This document shows, one piece after another, positions 41,422 through 56,044 of a stretch of 64,000 nt of DNA (position 1 is its first letter; each line of letters opens with the position of its first letter). The stretch covers positions 14,708,025 to 14,772,024 of the forward strand of contig JACBWW010000018.1 of the NCBI GenBank assembly GCA_020086605.1, given 5' to 3'. Below the pieces are notes generated by a model. That model saw only the letters and a list, made by a program, of their open reading frames with translations, searched no databases and was not told where the DNA came from. A program made the translations under genes and the position numbers. The stretch is from Lanius collurio. Lineage: Eukaryota > Chordata > Aves > Passeriformes > Laniidae.

Positions 41422-41601
41422 TAAAGAAAAGTAGCTTGAAGATGCAAGTGTAGAGTTGGATTGAAAGACGTAACAGTTCATAATTATTCGTTTTAATTAA
41501 TATGTGTTCGTGTTAAGGGGCAAGACTTTCAAAGCACTGATTAGCACAAAAAGCCCCAGCCAAGAAATACTTAACTAAGGAGTGCAATAATTTCATTTAG
41601 T

Positions 41602-41619
41602 AAAAAAAAAAAAAAAAAA
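41602..41619 (+). repeat. Poly-A homopolymer, 18 bp
   Basis: Eighteen consecutive A, followed after one base by more A- and T-rich sequence. Confidence 0.95.
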
Positions 41620-44600
41620 TTAAAAAATCATACTTTCACAGAAGTCCCCCACATTCCTGTGCCATTACTCTTCTCCTTCAGAGCAAACTGATTGCATACA
41701 GTAAGTTAAAAAAGCAAGAGACAGAGACCTCTTTTTTCTTTTTTTTTTCAAAATAAAAATCGGGCAAAATTCATAAAAGTTGTAAGAAAGTGGGCCTTTC
41801 CCATGCTCTCAAAAGCTGAGAAACTTTTTATTTTATTTTCTTTTTTCAGAGGCAAATGAGAGTTTCTCAACCAAAAATTACTTTTCTCCTTGGAACACAA
41901 CACTCATGTCAAAATCTTATTTTTTAGTGAGATGTTACCAATACCTGGCATCCAGGGAACAGCCTCAGCAGCTCTCTGCTAAAGCCCTGGTGAAGGTGAG
42001 GCTACCAGCCAAGTCCTAGTGGGGCTGACAGGAAACCTCTCCCTGGGCAATTTATCCCAAAACTGATTCTGTGGGGGTTTACCCCTCATAGGAAGGAGCT
42101 TAGCAAGGAAAACAGTTGCTGGCTGAGCAGTAAATCAGACAAATTTTGGCAGTTTTGATGATCCCAATTGCAACAAACCACTGAACTACTCACTTTGCAC
42201 TCATAGTTGCAAAGCCATGTTGCACGATAAACCCTGGACAGTGAAAACACCAAATATATGATGGCACACAAGGTGAGTCAGACCCTACAGTGAGCAACCA
42301 TGCTTGTATGAATCTCCTGCAGGGAAAAGAAGGCAGGATACCAGCAGAAATCACTCCTCCCACCGTCATCAGGGGCCACAAGCAGGGGGGGCATTTCCTG
42401 AACTATCCCCTGGCCCACTAGACTCGTTCTGTAACGAACCAAATTTCAGGATCCTCTTTTGGAAAGCCACAAAAAATACTCTGTCATTACTGGGGGTGCC
42501 AGTGGCAGCAGCCCCAGGCAGCAGCTGCGTGGGTCAGCTCTGCCCAGCCCATCTGGGTCCCCTGGCAGGTGTGTCTCCAAGCGTGCTGTCCCAGCCTGCC
42601 CCCTCCTCGACTCAGGAGATCAGCCTTGCTGGTAGAGCAGTGGGGGGCGATTTCAGGGGCTGCTGAACCTGACCCCGTCCGTAAGTGACCGCTGTAAGAC
42701 AGCAGAGCTGGAGGCAGACGAGCTGCTCTTCTCAGAGGTGGGGTGCTCGCTGTGCACCAAGTGGGTTCACACAGCTTCTCCCAGCCACTCCTCCAGCTGG
42801 AGAGGACCAGCAACTGCCTGTCCACAGGCTCACGCTGCTGCTCAGTGCAAGCACACCTTAAACACAGATCAAATTCTCCTGAGCTCTCAGCTTTCTTACA
42901 GAGCTGAACCAAGAGCGCAGTCAGAAGGGAACAGCTAAGACATTGATACAGACAGCCGGTTTTATGTCTAGGCCAAAAATTGAGTTATCTTTTACCACAT
43001 TCCCAAAGGACTGTGGTTGGGTTTGCCACTTCCAGCATGAAAGCAGGTTCAAGGAGCTCAAGCAATGGGGCACAGCTCTGTGATGTTGGGTGCAGGACAA
43101 ACGCAGAGCCAACCATGTCCCTTTTTCCAAAGAGTTTAATCTCCAACTGTGTCCATTGTGCACAAGGGCACTCCAAACCCCTTCTGCTCCCTGCCCAGCC
43201 AATCCATTTCATAAGCCCAGGGCAGGCATCATCAGTGTGTTAAGCAGACTCAAGTCCAGCCAAAAATCACATCCAGGGCTAGGTGTGAATGACATAAGTC
43301 ACTCTTCCATAGCCGGACTGTGGTCCAGCTGGTACTCGGCAGCTTTTCTCTGCCTCGTGGCATCACTAGGAAGGCAATGGCATAAACTGATTTTTACCAA
43401 AGGCTCTGTTCAGTGGTGAAGATGAAATTGCCTGAGTAATGGCAAAGTTTTGAGTCAGAGATGCGTCCTGTGCTATTGGCTCTGGCCTACCAACCTGGAA
43501 TGCCTCCTGCATGCTTGCCTAGGGAAAAACATCAGACAAAACCCAAAAAACAGGGAGGGAACTTATCTCCCCACTGCCAAAAGTGAAAAAAAAAGAAAAA
43601 AAAAAGTGAAGAAAGGCTGGATCTGACAAAGAGTAGTGTCCTGAACAAATGGCAGCTCTACAGGCCCAATAGCGTTAAGGTCTGAGGTTTTCAAAGGTGC
43701 CTGGCTGCATTAAAAAGATGCCACAGCAAATTTCAACCAACACCTCATTTATTTAAGGTCTTCTGAAAACCCTGCCTTTCACAATCCGGCACCAGCCCAA
43801 AGCTTCCTTGCTGTTTTGAAACACACACTGGCTGTGTGTTGACAGCAGCCCTGCCATAAATCACATCCCTCAGGCACTGGAAACCACCTCACCTGTAGGC
43901 TGAGCATCCACTGTTCCTTGCAATGAATTCCATCACTCCAAATTCCTCAGTAGCTGGAATCAACTAGTGCTGGTTTTTTTCCTCATTAAAGCAACCTACT
44001 GGACAGAGGTTTCCTTCTTCATCACAAAATCTGAGACCTTTCCAACCAGGTACAAGGGAGGTCCAGTATTTGTTTACTCTCTTGGACAAGAAACAGGAAG
44101 TTTACAACCTGGGATGGAGAAGCACTCTGATTCTGCAGGGGACATTCAATATTTGCTCCTATTCAGAATAACCACATATGTCATAACCTTAAAATGTGAC
44201 ATTGGTATTGAGAGCAAAAGTCCTATTAAAATGTCATTTGATGTTGGTGACACCATATTTATTAGACTGATGTAATCAAGCAATAACTACAATTCTGCTC
44301 CTCCTTTGGGTCATGGGATCTGCTTTTACTGGCCAGGGTAGGTGGAAAGTAATACTGATAATTCTCTAATTTCAAAAATAACCTCCCAGTGGCACATGCT
44401 TCATCTGGAGCCCATGATGGAGCACTGTAATCAAGTATCCACAGATCATTACTCTCACCTGATTGCCACATTCTCAGAGCATGCTGCATAAGGATAACAA
44501 AGTTTTCTTGCTTGGCCTCCATTATAGGTGAATTATTGCAAAATATCAGATATTTATAACAATTATTATTTTATTTAAAGAAAGTATGTGGAAATCCATC

Positions 44601-44741
44601 TGCACAATCGAATGTGTCACCACTCTCACACATCCCACAGATTTTGATTCAAAATTAGCAAGGCTTAAAAAATAGTAAGTTTAAAAAAACTCACACCATA
44701 AAGCCAAGCTCTTTAGTGGAACTAAGTCTGATTTCTTTGAG

Positions 44742-44800
44742 GTAGTGGTCTAGGGCCTGTTGACTAAGAGTAGGAGACACGAGAATTGTGGGTACTGATC
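44742..44800 (+). repeat. MIR-like SINE, tRNA-derived 5' part
   Basis: TAGTGGTCTAGGGCCTGTTG, ACTAAGAGTAGGAGACACGA and GAATTGTGGG resemble the tRNA-related head of MIR in sauropsids (agtggttagagcactggactaagagtcaggagacctgggttc). The core is not clear downstream. Confidence 0.5.
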
Positions 44801-47800
44801 CATATTTATCATGATTAAAGACTGTCCTGACATTGCACCTTAAATCCTCTATGAGGAGGCTCTGATGTTGACCAGCATCTACAAAGGCATGCTCAAAATA
44901 CTACTCATCACATTTCTAAAATGGAAGGTTCTCCCTGAATTGGCTTCCATGCTAAGGCCACCAATGCTTGTCTCGTGAATTATTCACAGAATTCATGACT
45001 TGAAAATTTTGTGCCAATGGAAACTGAAACCCCAAAAGCTTTCCGTTCTTGTCACAGAGCCGAACCAACTGGAAAAGACTGATTCAATATCCAGAGCTCG
45101 TGATGAGTTCTGCCAGTCCAATGTCCTTGAGCGGGCATTAGAAAAGGCCATCATCATCAGATATTGTAAGTGTTTGCCAAAAACTTGGTGTTGGAAAATG
45201 TCCTGAACATGCCATACCAGTGACGGCAACTCTGTATGAGTGAAGGTGGCAAATCGTTGTGCTCTGAACTTTCAGAGTGCTCTTTACTGGTTTCCTACAT
45301 TCATGGCAGTTCACTGCGAAAACAGAAAGGGTATCCAATCCTCATTCAGCACTTTGATGTGACAGTAGGGAAAACTGATGGACTTGTTTACATGCGATAA
45401 TGGAATAATTTGAAATCCACTAGACCTCCAAATTTAGATCTGACGTACACGTAGGGACAGTTTATACCAAGCCCGATTTTAGCTGATGGAAACTTAAGTC
45501 AACTTCTTTTGAATTTTATGATCAATACCAGAAAGCCAACACTGGTTTAAGTCAGTTGGTTTCTACTTGCACATAAAATGATGCAGCCTTATTATGTTGA
45601 CAAAGTCAGACGTGATGGGTAGGTCATGGAGGCTATTATTCACACCCCAGCATAAGAAAAAGTGTGGGAGATTTTTGTCCCAGTGAAAAGCTACAACTTA
45701 CAAAAGCCTTCAGAACAGAACTGCAGAAACGTGAGACTCAATGCAACCTTCTGAGACTTCAAATGTTTTGGAAATTGCTTTCATTGTTTTCCATTGTTCT
45801 AAACATCCCCTCTGCAGCCTTTGCACAGACAAGGACATACAAAACAAAATGCATTATGTGGCTTGTGGGAAGTCTACAACCATGTTCTAGGCCAGATGAC
45901 TCCAGAAGAGTTTGAGATAAGCTTCAGATCCATGTCCAAATATTAGAACATCTGCAAACCAGTCTGAATTCCAGTATTGCTTCATGAAAAAGTCAAAGGA
46001 ATCTCTCTGTAGCAAAAAAGAGAGAGACTGGCATTTTGGAAATCACAGACTAAAGCCTTAGGAACTTCTTTTCATGCAGATGAGCCCTGTCTGAGGTATG
46101 AAGGGTCACCATGCGATATTCCCACCTAAGAGTGACACAAAATTAGTAAACTGCCATGGGGAAACAATATGAATATCTCATTTTACAGTCTTACTTGTGC
46201 TGCATATTGTTCTGTTCTCCCCTGTCCCCAGAGCACAAGAATGAAGCATCTGCACACACTGATGTCCCTCTGCCATAAGTTTGGGGGTGGCCTCTTTTCC
46301 AAAGCCTGTCTCCGACCCTCCTGATGAGACTCCTAAAACTTGTATTATCAGTGTGGTTTTTTGCCTAAGCCCTCAAGAAAGCATGTGACTCTTCCCTGTA
46401 TAAGTGAACAGAGCAGTTTCCATTCCTCACTCAATCTAGAGAGTGACAAGCTTTCACTGGGAACTGGCCATGGAACTGACACAGACCTTCTGGCTCTCCT
46501 CAGCCACCCTTCTGACGGACGGATGCCATGGAGATGCCAATGCACCAGCTGTGCACATCTGCAGTGCAAGCACTCCACTTCTTTCACCTTTTGAATTTTG
46601 CCTGTAAAGAAACAGTAGAAATAAATCTGACCATGAGCAGCCTCCATTTTTCACTCCCCTCCCCTTCTTGTTGCCTTGCATGGAAATTGAGTATACGCAG
46701 AATAAGAGGTGGTAGTGATTTTAGCATCAGTAGTGGCCTAACAGAACTACACAAGCTCAGCACACTGAAGCCTGTGCTAAACAATTTTATCTTTAGAAGA
46801 AGAAAATGGTTTTAGGCATCTATAGCTAAACAATAGAGTTTTTTAAAATGTCCCACCCAAACATCCACTGTTATTGTAGCTGTACCTTCTCCAGTCCTGC
46901 CCTCCCACCATACCTTCCTCCCTCCTCTAAATACAAACATCAGATTTGCCAGTGTTGGAGAGCACTTCATGCCCAGGCATCAAAAGCTGGATCAGTTGAT
47001 GTGAGATGTTGAGATGGAGAATGAGAAAGAAAGGAACACCATTAGAATCAGACTCCGGGTAGTATCCTACACTCTCTATATATATGTACACACACACATT
47101 TATTAATGCATTTTAGGATTCTCACTAATTTCAGCCACGGGACATAAATGAGAAGCAGCTGCCCAGCTTGTGGAGATGACAACAAGAACATATGACCAGA
47201 ATTAGCTCCACATTGGCAGTGACGATTGCTAGGATTTTCCTGTCCAGAAGAGCTGGCTTCATGTGACAGTCCTCTGCACAGCATAAAGGACCCACATTAG
47301 AGTCATTTCTAAACATCTCCCTCCAGCTCAGCCAGACACAATTCCTTAGCTCATGTGATCACAAACTCTGCACTAAAAAGAGTGGAAAGTCAATATTGTG
47401 ATGTCCTAGCCATTCATCAACACAAGTGAAAATTCAAGGTAAAAGGCTTCATGCTTTCTGCAGTTTTTTTGACAGTCACATGCTGAATTCACTTGCCTTT
47501 CACGGCAAGCACATAATGAGGAAATAGACATTTAAAAAGCTGGGTACTTTTCAACTGCAATTTTAAATTACAATAAAAGCAATTAAAACCCCCACAAAAA
47601 GTATCCATTCTTTCAACCTGCGCTCACAAAGAATGCAGAACATCATCTCCCCAGCCTGTCCCTGACAGTACAGACAGAATCAGAACACATATTGAGCAGA
47701 TAGTAAGTTATTAACCTCTCAAGATATTGTCTGGAATCAGAATTTGCTGAGGAAATTGTATATTAAAGTTCAACACTGCTGCTAACTGAACACAGCCTGA

Positions 47801-49460
47801 TCCACAGCTTTAAATAGACAGTTTAGCATGGCTGGGACAGTGATTTGGATGGATCTACAAACCAAAATAATTCACACCCCACATCCAGCTGTCTTTAGCA
47901 GTGGACAGTGCCTTAGGCTGTGGAAGATGGTTGTACCCACACCTGTAAACTCTATCCAAATGAGTCTGCTATTGCCAGGGTGTTTTACTGAACCACTGTG
48001 TTCAATGGGGAGGTACATTTTGTCAACTGTCAAAAGTCATGTCTCTACCTGTGCTGTCCCCTTTTGACCCTGGTGCTGTGAACACAGTTTTTCAGAGGCT
48101 TGGTTCTTAGCTCACACTTTCAGAAGTAATTATTTCTACATCTCTGTGCATGTCCTGCCAGACACAGAAGGAAAAAAAAAACAGAAAAAAAAAGCAAATG
48201 AGCCAGTTCCTAAATGAAAGCTGGTGACAAGGGATCAGGTGTGGTCTCCCATCTCTGCTTTGCACACAGTGATCTTATTGCTATTGACATTTTCCATTTC
48301 CCTCAGTGGGGCTGGCTCAGGCAGGGCCATGGGACAGGCACGATGCTTTGCCACTCTCTCCTGCTCAGCTGACACAATCTGTGCTGGCACAGTCCAGGCA
48401 GGGGACATCTCAACTGCAGGTTTCACAAATCAAAACAGGTTTACTCTTGGCTGCTTGTACCATCCTAAATGTCTGCCAGGGCTGGCTTCTCGTGATCTGC
48501 CTGCCAGTTTGAGATGACAGTCTCATGACTTTTGAGCAGCAGTTGTGACCTTGGCTTGTAGCCAGAGACATGAAAACATGTGTTCATGACATGACATGAT
48601 GAACAGCAAGGTGCGTTTGGAGACATGAAAGCAGTGCAGCTTATTAAAACCAGCAGGAAAGTTTGGCTACTTTTCATTCTTTTCATTCTTTTAATCCTCC
48701 CCTACCTCTTTGCACCTCTGAGAATCACTCTGTATTGATTATGCTGACATTGACAGCAGAGCTGGAATTTTTTTTTTTTGCATCGTGGATGAGAAAGTGG
48801 GTTATGATTCATCTCACAGAATCTGAGTCAAAGCAATTCCTTATAAAAAAAGAAAAAAACCAAACAGTTTTGATGCATTTCAATCAGAAGAGGTTGGAGA
48901 ACACTCAGCAAATGAGACAGTCATGTTTAATTCTGCTTTTTACCACATTTCACTCTCAGATAAAATCTGTCTTTTCCCCCCACTGGAAATAACTCATTTT
49001 GAGTTAATGACACTAAAATACCCCCAAAAGCTGCTAGGAAAAGACAAACCACCCTATCAAAAAAGACAGCATGAGACAAATGCCACCAGAAGAAGAAATA
49101 ACAAATGCCACACTGTGCCCCACTTCCATAGAACAGTGATTGCTAGAGTGGAAAGTAACAGATTACTATGGTGAATTATCAATTTTCCTAATAGCCTTGA
49201 ACTATCTAAATGCTGAAGTGTGATAACATTAGTGCGTACATTATATTAACAGCAGTTAAAATGATCAAGTGTGATCCTGGAGCACTTTTCCCTCTCTTTC
49301 TTATTTTCATAGCCTTGTAACTAACCCTGGAAAATAGGGCTTCTGCTCTGCGTGCTGGGAAGAGCCTTCAGACTGGTTGTGATTTCTTATCAGACAAAGC
49401 TCACAAGTCCATTTTGGTTGATTTTCACATAAAATAAAGAGTGTGGCCACAGCTTTGGGT

Positions 49461-49590
49461 AAGGCATGGAATTCAAAGGAATTCTAGGCTCAATTCCCAC
49501 TTCACGACTGGATCTCGGCATGACTCTGGGTGAGTCATCTTAATTCTGCCAGTCAGCCCCTCGTTTGTAATTTAGGGACAGTAATTTCCT
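49461..49590 (+). repeat. MIR SINE fragment, head and core
   Basis: AAGGCATGGAATTCAAAGGA, GGCTCAATTCCCACTTCACG, CATGACTCTGGGTGAGTCAT, CAGTCAGCCCCTCGTTTGTA and GGGACAGTAATTTCC follow the MIR order from tRNA-like head to core (gttcgaatccc, gaccttgggcaagtcac, gcctcagtttcctcatctgtaaa, ggggataataa). It is a clear but diverged copy. Confidence 0.68.
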
Positions 49591-49866
49591 GGTCTTTGAC
49601 ATATTTTCAGTTTTGGAGCTCTGAGGGAGCACACTGTTCCTACTCCATGTTTAATTTGCACATAGGACAGTGTGACCACAGCCTTGGATGCTACTGCAGC
49701 ACAACGAGCCCTAATGGAACACAGGAGCAAACTGCAAATTTAGTACAACCAGCTTCAAAAGACAGGTGAGCTGTTTTCAATCTTAAAAGGCAAAGAAGTG
49801 TTCATTTCTGCCAGGTCATGTACACAACCAACTTGAAACAAAGAAATTAAACTGTTTTCATGTTAT

Positions 49867-49957
49867 TGGGACAAAGATTTATCCAAGACTGCATGGCTGT
49901 AAGGGTTTCTAACTCCAGCTCCAAAACTGAATGCCTGTGCCTCACTCGACCACTTAG
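49867..49957 (-). repeat. MIR-like SINE fragment (antisense)
   Basis: Read on the plus strand, GATTTATCCAAGACTGCATG, GCTGTAAGGGTTTCTAACTC and GCCTGTGCCTCACTCGACCA followed by CTTA resemble the reverse complement of the MIR core and head (cttgcccaaggtcacacagct ... ctgtgctcttaaccacta). It lies only about 280 bp from the plus-strand copy ending at 49590. Confidence 0.48.
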
Positions 49958-50650
49958 CTACAAGTCATGATAAAATAATGTCTTGAGGCTTAAAACACTC
50001 CAAAGCTTTATCTGAAGTGAAAATAATTTCTATAATATTCAGACAAGAAAAATATTCTCACTCATTCATAGACACACACATCCGTACACTCCCTCTCCAA
50101 GTACCTGTATGTGAGAATTTAGAGCTTAGGGTATCCCAGTTGGAGGAAACTCCTGGTTGCACTCAACTCCATAAAACAGGAGAACCAACCTTCTACATCC
50201 TGCATGTCCTAGACTAACAGTCTGTCTTCAGCTCCTGGCCTCATCAAGGAGATTCCCAGCCAGGGGTCCTCCAGGTGCCACAATTTGTGGGCTTTAAAGG
50301 GTGATGACATCCCCACAGAGAACCCCAGAGACCAGCCAGCTCATTTCATGTGGAGCAAGAAACAGCCAACAGGTAGGTCCCATTTTTGCTTCTTAATGAC
50401 CTGAGTTAGCTACAGACGAATGAACTGCAGCTGAAGACTTGATGGCTCACTGTCAATCCTTCAGTCCACAGAGAATTTACTTTACTTTGTAAATTCATCA
50501 TGAACAAGTTGGATCGTCTTTGAACTGTTTGTCAAATTAAGGTAAAAAGATTTGATTTGTTTTCATGTAGAACTGTTAAATATGGGGGGTTGGCTAATAG
50601 CCTCATCATTGTTCAAAAGTTTTTCTGAAAGAGGATGAACTTTCCTATCC

Positions 50651-50682
50651 ATCTGTACAGCTCCTAGCACACTAAGGGCCCT
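50651..50682 (+). repeat. Possible ancient SINE tail fragment
   Basis: ATCTGTACAGCTCCTAGCAC followed by ACTAAGGGCC resembles a tail motif common in reptile genomes (tgtacagcgcctagcacaatggggcc). It is about 30 bp only, so this is a weak call. Confidence 0.3.
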
Positions 50683-51615
50683 CTCACAACAAAAGAAATA
50701 TCTACCACCCTCATGAACATTTTTTTTTTTTCATGGCTATGTTAATTTTTAAACATGCTGAAGAATCATGTAGAATTCAGCTGTACTTTAGAAAGACACA
50801 TCTCTGAATTTCATTATCACATTTCACTCCTCTTAGAAGACAACAGGAAATTATCAGCTTTTATTTACTAACTTTTGGGACACACCTCATTTCATTCATG
50901 GCCTGAAACCCACCCCTTTTTCACAGCATACAGGTGATCATGGGAATCACTTTGATAGTGCTACTTTGGTATTCTGAACTTACTCTCGATTAAATAACTT
51001 CTGCATCAAAAATCAGTTCTGTTTAAAAGTAAGAATATGTCTATGTCTGATTGCCAGCAATTCAAGCTAAACCAGGTAATTAAAAAAACAAAGGAAGTCA
51101 TGCTGCTTGCTACCTGTTCCAGCTGGGATTTTATGAACTACAGTAACAAAGGGTAATTGGGGTTTTGATGCAAGATTTAGATCCCATCTGTGAAGCAGTG
51201 GTGGTCTCTAAAGTGACTGTGCTTCAGAAACACTCATGATGCAAAGTCTTGACCCCTCTTGTGTAGGAAAGAAGAGGAAAAAGGAAGGTGAATCTCCTGC
51301 CTCCTGGCACATGTGGGTGGCCAGGCACTCAAGGCTTACAGGAGTGCAACATTCTCTCATTTCTAACTGCTACATCTGCTGCATCTTCCTTAAAAGATGT
51401 GCACTCAAGCCTTTATAAGGCTAAAATCCTTGGCATAAAAAGATCTAGGTGCTTAGTCCCATAAAACATGTTTCCCAGAATTAATACAGAGTAAGATGTG
51501 GATTAGATAACCATCAGGAAGAATCAAACTTTTACATCCATTTCCAGTCTTCCAAATGCTTGAGAAGCAACTCAGATCAGCTCACAGCCTCTTGCATTTC
51601 TCATGGCTAGAGATA

Positions 51616-51680
51616 AGTGCATGAGGCTTTGGTATATTTATGGTACGGTATATGGTATATATGGTATATAGTGCATGAGG
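51616..51680. repeat. GGTATAT-rich tandem array with flanking duplication
   Basis: AGTGCATGAGG occurs at 51616-51626 and again at 51670-51680 (period 54). Between them lie several GGTATAT or GGTACGG variants. It looks like a small unstable tandem array. Confidence 0.8.
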
Positions 51681-54600
51681 ATATGGTACATTTTGCTCTC
51701 CAACCACTCACTGCCCTCCTCTTTTTCTCTTCTTACTTTGAAACCGTGGGCCAAAATTCAGCCTCTAGGTTGCATTGAGATTATCCTTATAAATCTACTC
51801 TACCTGCACCTGCTGTGCAAGAATGATGGCAGGCACAGGGCTCCCCCCAAAAAAAGCTAGACGAGGGTGGCAAGAATTGACAGAAGTGAGACTGAAGAAA
51901 CAGGCTCTGAAAGCCATTTACTAAGATAATTAAAGCCCCTGGGGAGCAGAGGGAGGGTGACTCCCCTTGCGGCAGGCCACAACAGGGCCGCTGGATGTTG
52001 GTGGTGCTGCACTGTGACCTCCCTGAGCAGAGGCTGCTCCCAGGCTTTTAGCCTGTGTCCAAATGCTGGAATATGGCTTGAACATAAAAAATAATGACTT
52101 GAACTATAATGGAGAAAAGAGTCCCCATTATATGTCTGTTCTTCCTGCTTTGTGAGCGGTTACATAACAGAAGATGACTGTCGGCTCATCAGTTGTTGAA
52201 AGTCTAACATGCTATTTTCTGACCCAGATGTTGTTCAAATGAGGACAGACACCATCTTGCAGCAGAACCTCTGTCTTTAAACAAAAAACGTATCACATTA
52301 CATGGCAAAATTACAATGTAATTATGCTCTTGTAATAATAATACGCTTCTTTTAATGATAACCTTTTCAGAACAGATCTAAGAGTACAGACAAGCTAGGA
52401 CAACTTTCAGTTTCTTTTTCTGCTGGTAATTCAGATGAAACCAAGCGGCTACTTGTGCCTCTTAGAGGTTGCAGATATAACTGACCAAGACTGAAATGCA
52501 ACACAGACCATGTTCAGTTTAGAACCCCTAGAACTGTGCAGTGCAGAGAGCCGTGTCGAAGGAAACAAAGACACCATGAACCAAAGGAAGTCATACCTGG
52601 ACCACCCAGTGTCTCTCCTCAGCTGAACCTCCTACGACTCAACCACACTCTCTCCCATACCTGACTTGGACTGCTACCTGCTCTTCCATGTCCTGCCTCT
52701 CAAGAAGTAAAATTAGGGAACACACTCAACACTGTTTGGACACCAGGTCTCTGGTCCTATTGAAGGATTTTTAGCTTGAGTGGGTGCCTAATGGAGATAT
52801 AAAGTCAGTGATGGGAAAGGCTGGCAGAGCCTTGGCAGATTCAATACCGGTGACATTTATCATTCCTTAATCTTAACTGTGACATGGCATCTCAAAGAAC
52901 CATTGGAGATGAAGGCTTCTCCATGGGGGACACACACATGACTGCTGCTGCTAATAATTTCTGGCAAATTTGGTGAAGAAGGAAAAAAATTAAGTTTGAA
53001 AAAGTAAAATCATCTGCCACAGGTCAGGAGGCCAAGATGAGAAGCAGAAAAGGAAGTCAAGCCTCCTGTTTCTTGGCTTTGCTCTTCAACTCAATTCTGC
53101 ATCATCTCTCCCACTGTCAAAGCCAGGGTACACAGAAAATACACATAAAACCCCTATATATCCTGAATTATCAACTCAGAGTTAAATCAAGATTCCTTTA
53201 TTGTACAAACTGAGTATTTCTCACAGGATGATTTTAGCATCTCTCTACTCCCCGTGTGCATCCCTACAGCACGCTGGAACTACAAAAGGAGACTGCTACA
53301 TTAACCAATATATAAAACTGGTGGTTCCTTTGGTAGCTCTGAGCATTTATGGTAAAATACCAGTGAGAGTTTCATCCCACCAGTCAGGGAAACTGCTGTG
53401 GGAAGTGACTCAGCTGGGACATAGTCCAGAAGGCAACAAGAGATGAGGGGCCCCAATGGCACTTTTCCAGTCTTAATCAGCACTGTCTGCATGGTGATAC
53501 AGACTGATAAGCTGCCAGAAGTCATTTCTCTCTATAAGACTTTAAACAGTGGTCCAGAACAGTTGTGATCTTTGTGTGTGTGTATTTGGTTGGATTTTTT
53601 AAAATGCAAAATCAAGGGCTGTAATTTCCCATGGCGGCCAACAAACAATTTTGATAGTTTCATTTTAATCTTTTATAAGTATCCATTTCTCCTCCCTCAA
53701 CCTTACCCACTTTCCACTCCACTAAGTATTATTTTTTTCCAAACAAATCAGACATGCCTGTCTACTATAGCACATTTATCAACAGGGAGGGCTGTGATAG
53801 AGAGAAACTATCCCTACTGCACAGAGCACAAGACATTTGGGAATCCTTTCTAATAAAAAGGGATTTGATTAAAGACAGCCAACTACCACAGATCAGCAAC
53901 TGAATCATCAGTAAAGAAGGAAGAGCAGCTTAGACTTAAAAGACTTCAATTTGCACATCTGCCAAGGACTTCCCAGGGGTAGTCACTCCTCAAGTCACTC
54001 TGGAACCTAAGGAGGGTAGGAAGAGATATACACCAAGGATTGGGGTGCTTAGATTTTTTATAGTGGTGTGGTCTTAATAAAGTTAAGTTAGGCAGAATAC
54101 CCAACATGCACATTAAACTCCTAAAAGTTCACAGGATTTTTTTTTTTTCCATGATTATGCTTAGTGATATTTCCATGCTTAAGCACTGCCTTGCCCATGG
54201 CAGCTAGAGGACTTCCCAGTGACTGGATCGTGCTGCTGTGGTAAATCCTGGCAGCATGGCAGCTGTGATCTCCAGTATGCTGCTCCTAGCTCCCACCACA
54301 CCCCCAAGCTCCCCAGGAGGGCAGTGTGATCCATGCCCTGCTGCCAGCTCTGTGTGTTTGTGTGAGCAACTAGTGCCTGGAACAGCTCCCCCAACTCTGA
54401 GACCACCTTCAGTGGCCTCCACCCAGGAAGCTCCAGAGAGGTGCAGTGAGCACAGACTGGATGGAAGTGCTGGCTGTCCTGCTCCTCAGCTCAGCTCACT
54501 GGTCCTGCCAGCAGTACCAGACAGCATTTCCAGGACAAAGAGACAACTTTAGTGATTCCTATTCCTCTTCCTTCCCAAGGAATCTTCACCCTGCCCACTG

Positions 54601-56044
54601 CTGGGCAAATTCTGCTGACTACAGAACCAAGACAGCTTGATCAAAAACCAGATATATGGCGAGTGAACTTGCACAAGGAAGTTGGTTATGGAAAAGATCC
54701 CAGAGTGCTGGCAGACCAAGTAAAATGACCTTTCTCCAGCCTGACAGTTCAACTGTAATTATTCCAACAAATTATTTTCACGACTTAATATTAACGCCTT
54801 GCAGCTTTCTAGCAAGGTTAATTAGATTCCTCAATTCAAAACTGATCTGCTCTTAAACAACTTTTAATATGCTGAAATCCAGTTTTCTAAATTCAAACTA
54901 ATAAAAGTGATTAGCTGACAGATATCTGGTATGCTACAATTACCATGGCATTTGGACCTCAGGCATAAGATATTTAATGCAAACCAGAGTCAGTGTCTCT
55001 GCCCATTTGTCCTTTTTCAGATTATTTGATCAATGTGCCATATGAATCCCGTACAGTCCACACTACCATGCTAAACAACTAAAAAACAAGGGCAAAGATA
55101 CTGGTTGAGACAGTTAACCAAAGTTGAAAGACTCTTTTTTCCCTTCTACATTTAATTTGTTCTTTCCACATGAGCACCAAGTTACTGAAAGGCACTGGCT
55201 GACAGCTCAAGTAGGGATGGGTATTTAGTTCTGACATAGCCAGAATTAGTACAAAACTCCTGGCCTGCACTGCTATATCAGAAACCTTCATCCACTGTGA
55301 CTCCTGAGACCCAGGAAGGAGCCTGGGCTGGAACAAACCTAGGAAGATGAGGGAAGCCTACCTTTCTGACTGTACCTAACCATAAAAAGCAGTTGTGCTC
55401 CGGCATTCTGTATTTTGTTACATAGATAATACTCCCAAAAGGCTGTAGGGGCCCAGCATGCTCAGAAAGCTGAGCAGATGTTCAGCCCAACACACGGTTC
55501 TTTGGCACATCAGGAATGCCAAGGCTGGACACCACCTCAGAGACGAATTTTAGTGGCACACTGTGCAATTAGAAGATCAATCAGGTGCAGTCTGTAATTA
55601 CATATGACCTGCCCAGAGTAGGATTAAGGTTCTTGTTTGATTTTTCCTCCATGCATCATGCATGATTGTTCCGTCTTTGATCATGCTACTGTTTATATAA
55701 ATAACACTGGCAAAACTTCTGAGTGCTCTGAAGCCTCCTTTCCATTTTCTCATCTCCTGCTGAATTAAGAGCTATTGGCATGGCATTGGTCTGGCCTCCC
55801 ATCTGATAGCCAAACTGATGACCTAACACTGAGAGACTTTATGTTCCAGCCCTTTCAGCTATGCATCCCTTTTGGATAAAGAAACTTTGATGTACCACCC
55901 TCTCAAAACAGAGCAGAGCAATCTTAGTCATGCAATATTAGTCTGATTAGTCTGCAAAATCCGAGCTTTTCAGCTTCGTAAATACAAGTGGTAAACAAAA
56001 CTAAAGCATCACTTCAGGAAGCAATTTCTGAGCTGTGAGGAAAA

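Noticed and set aside
51409..51420. CCTTTATAAGG as a possible CArG box (SRF site), of interest because LPP is a smooth-muscle gene.
   Set aside because: The AT core is seven bases rather than six, so it does not fit the CArG consensus.
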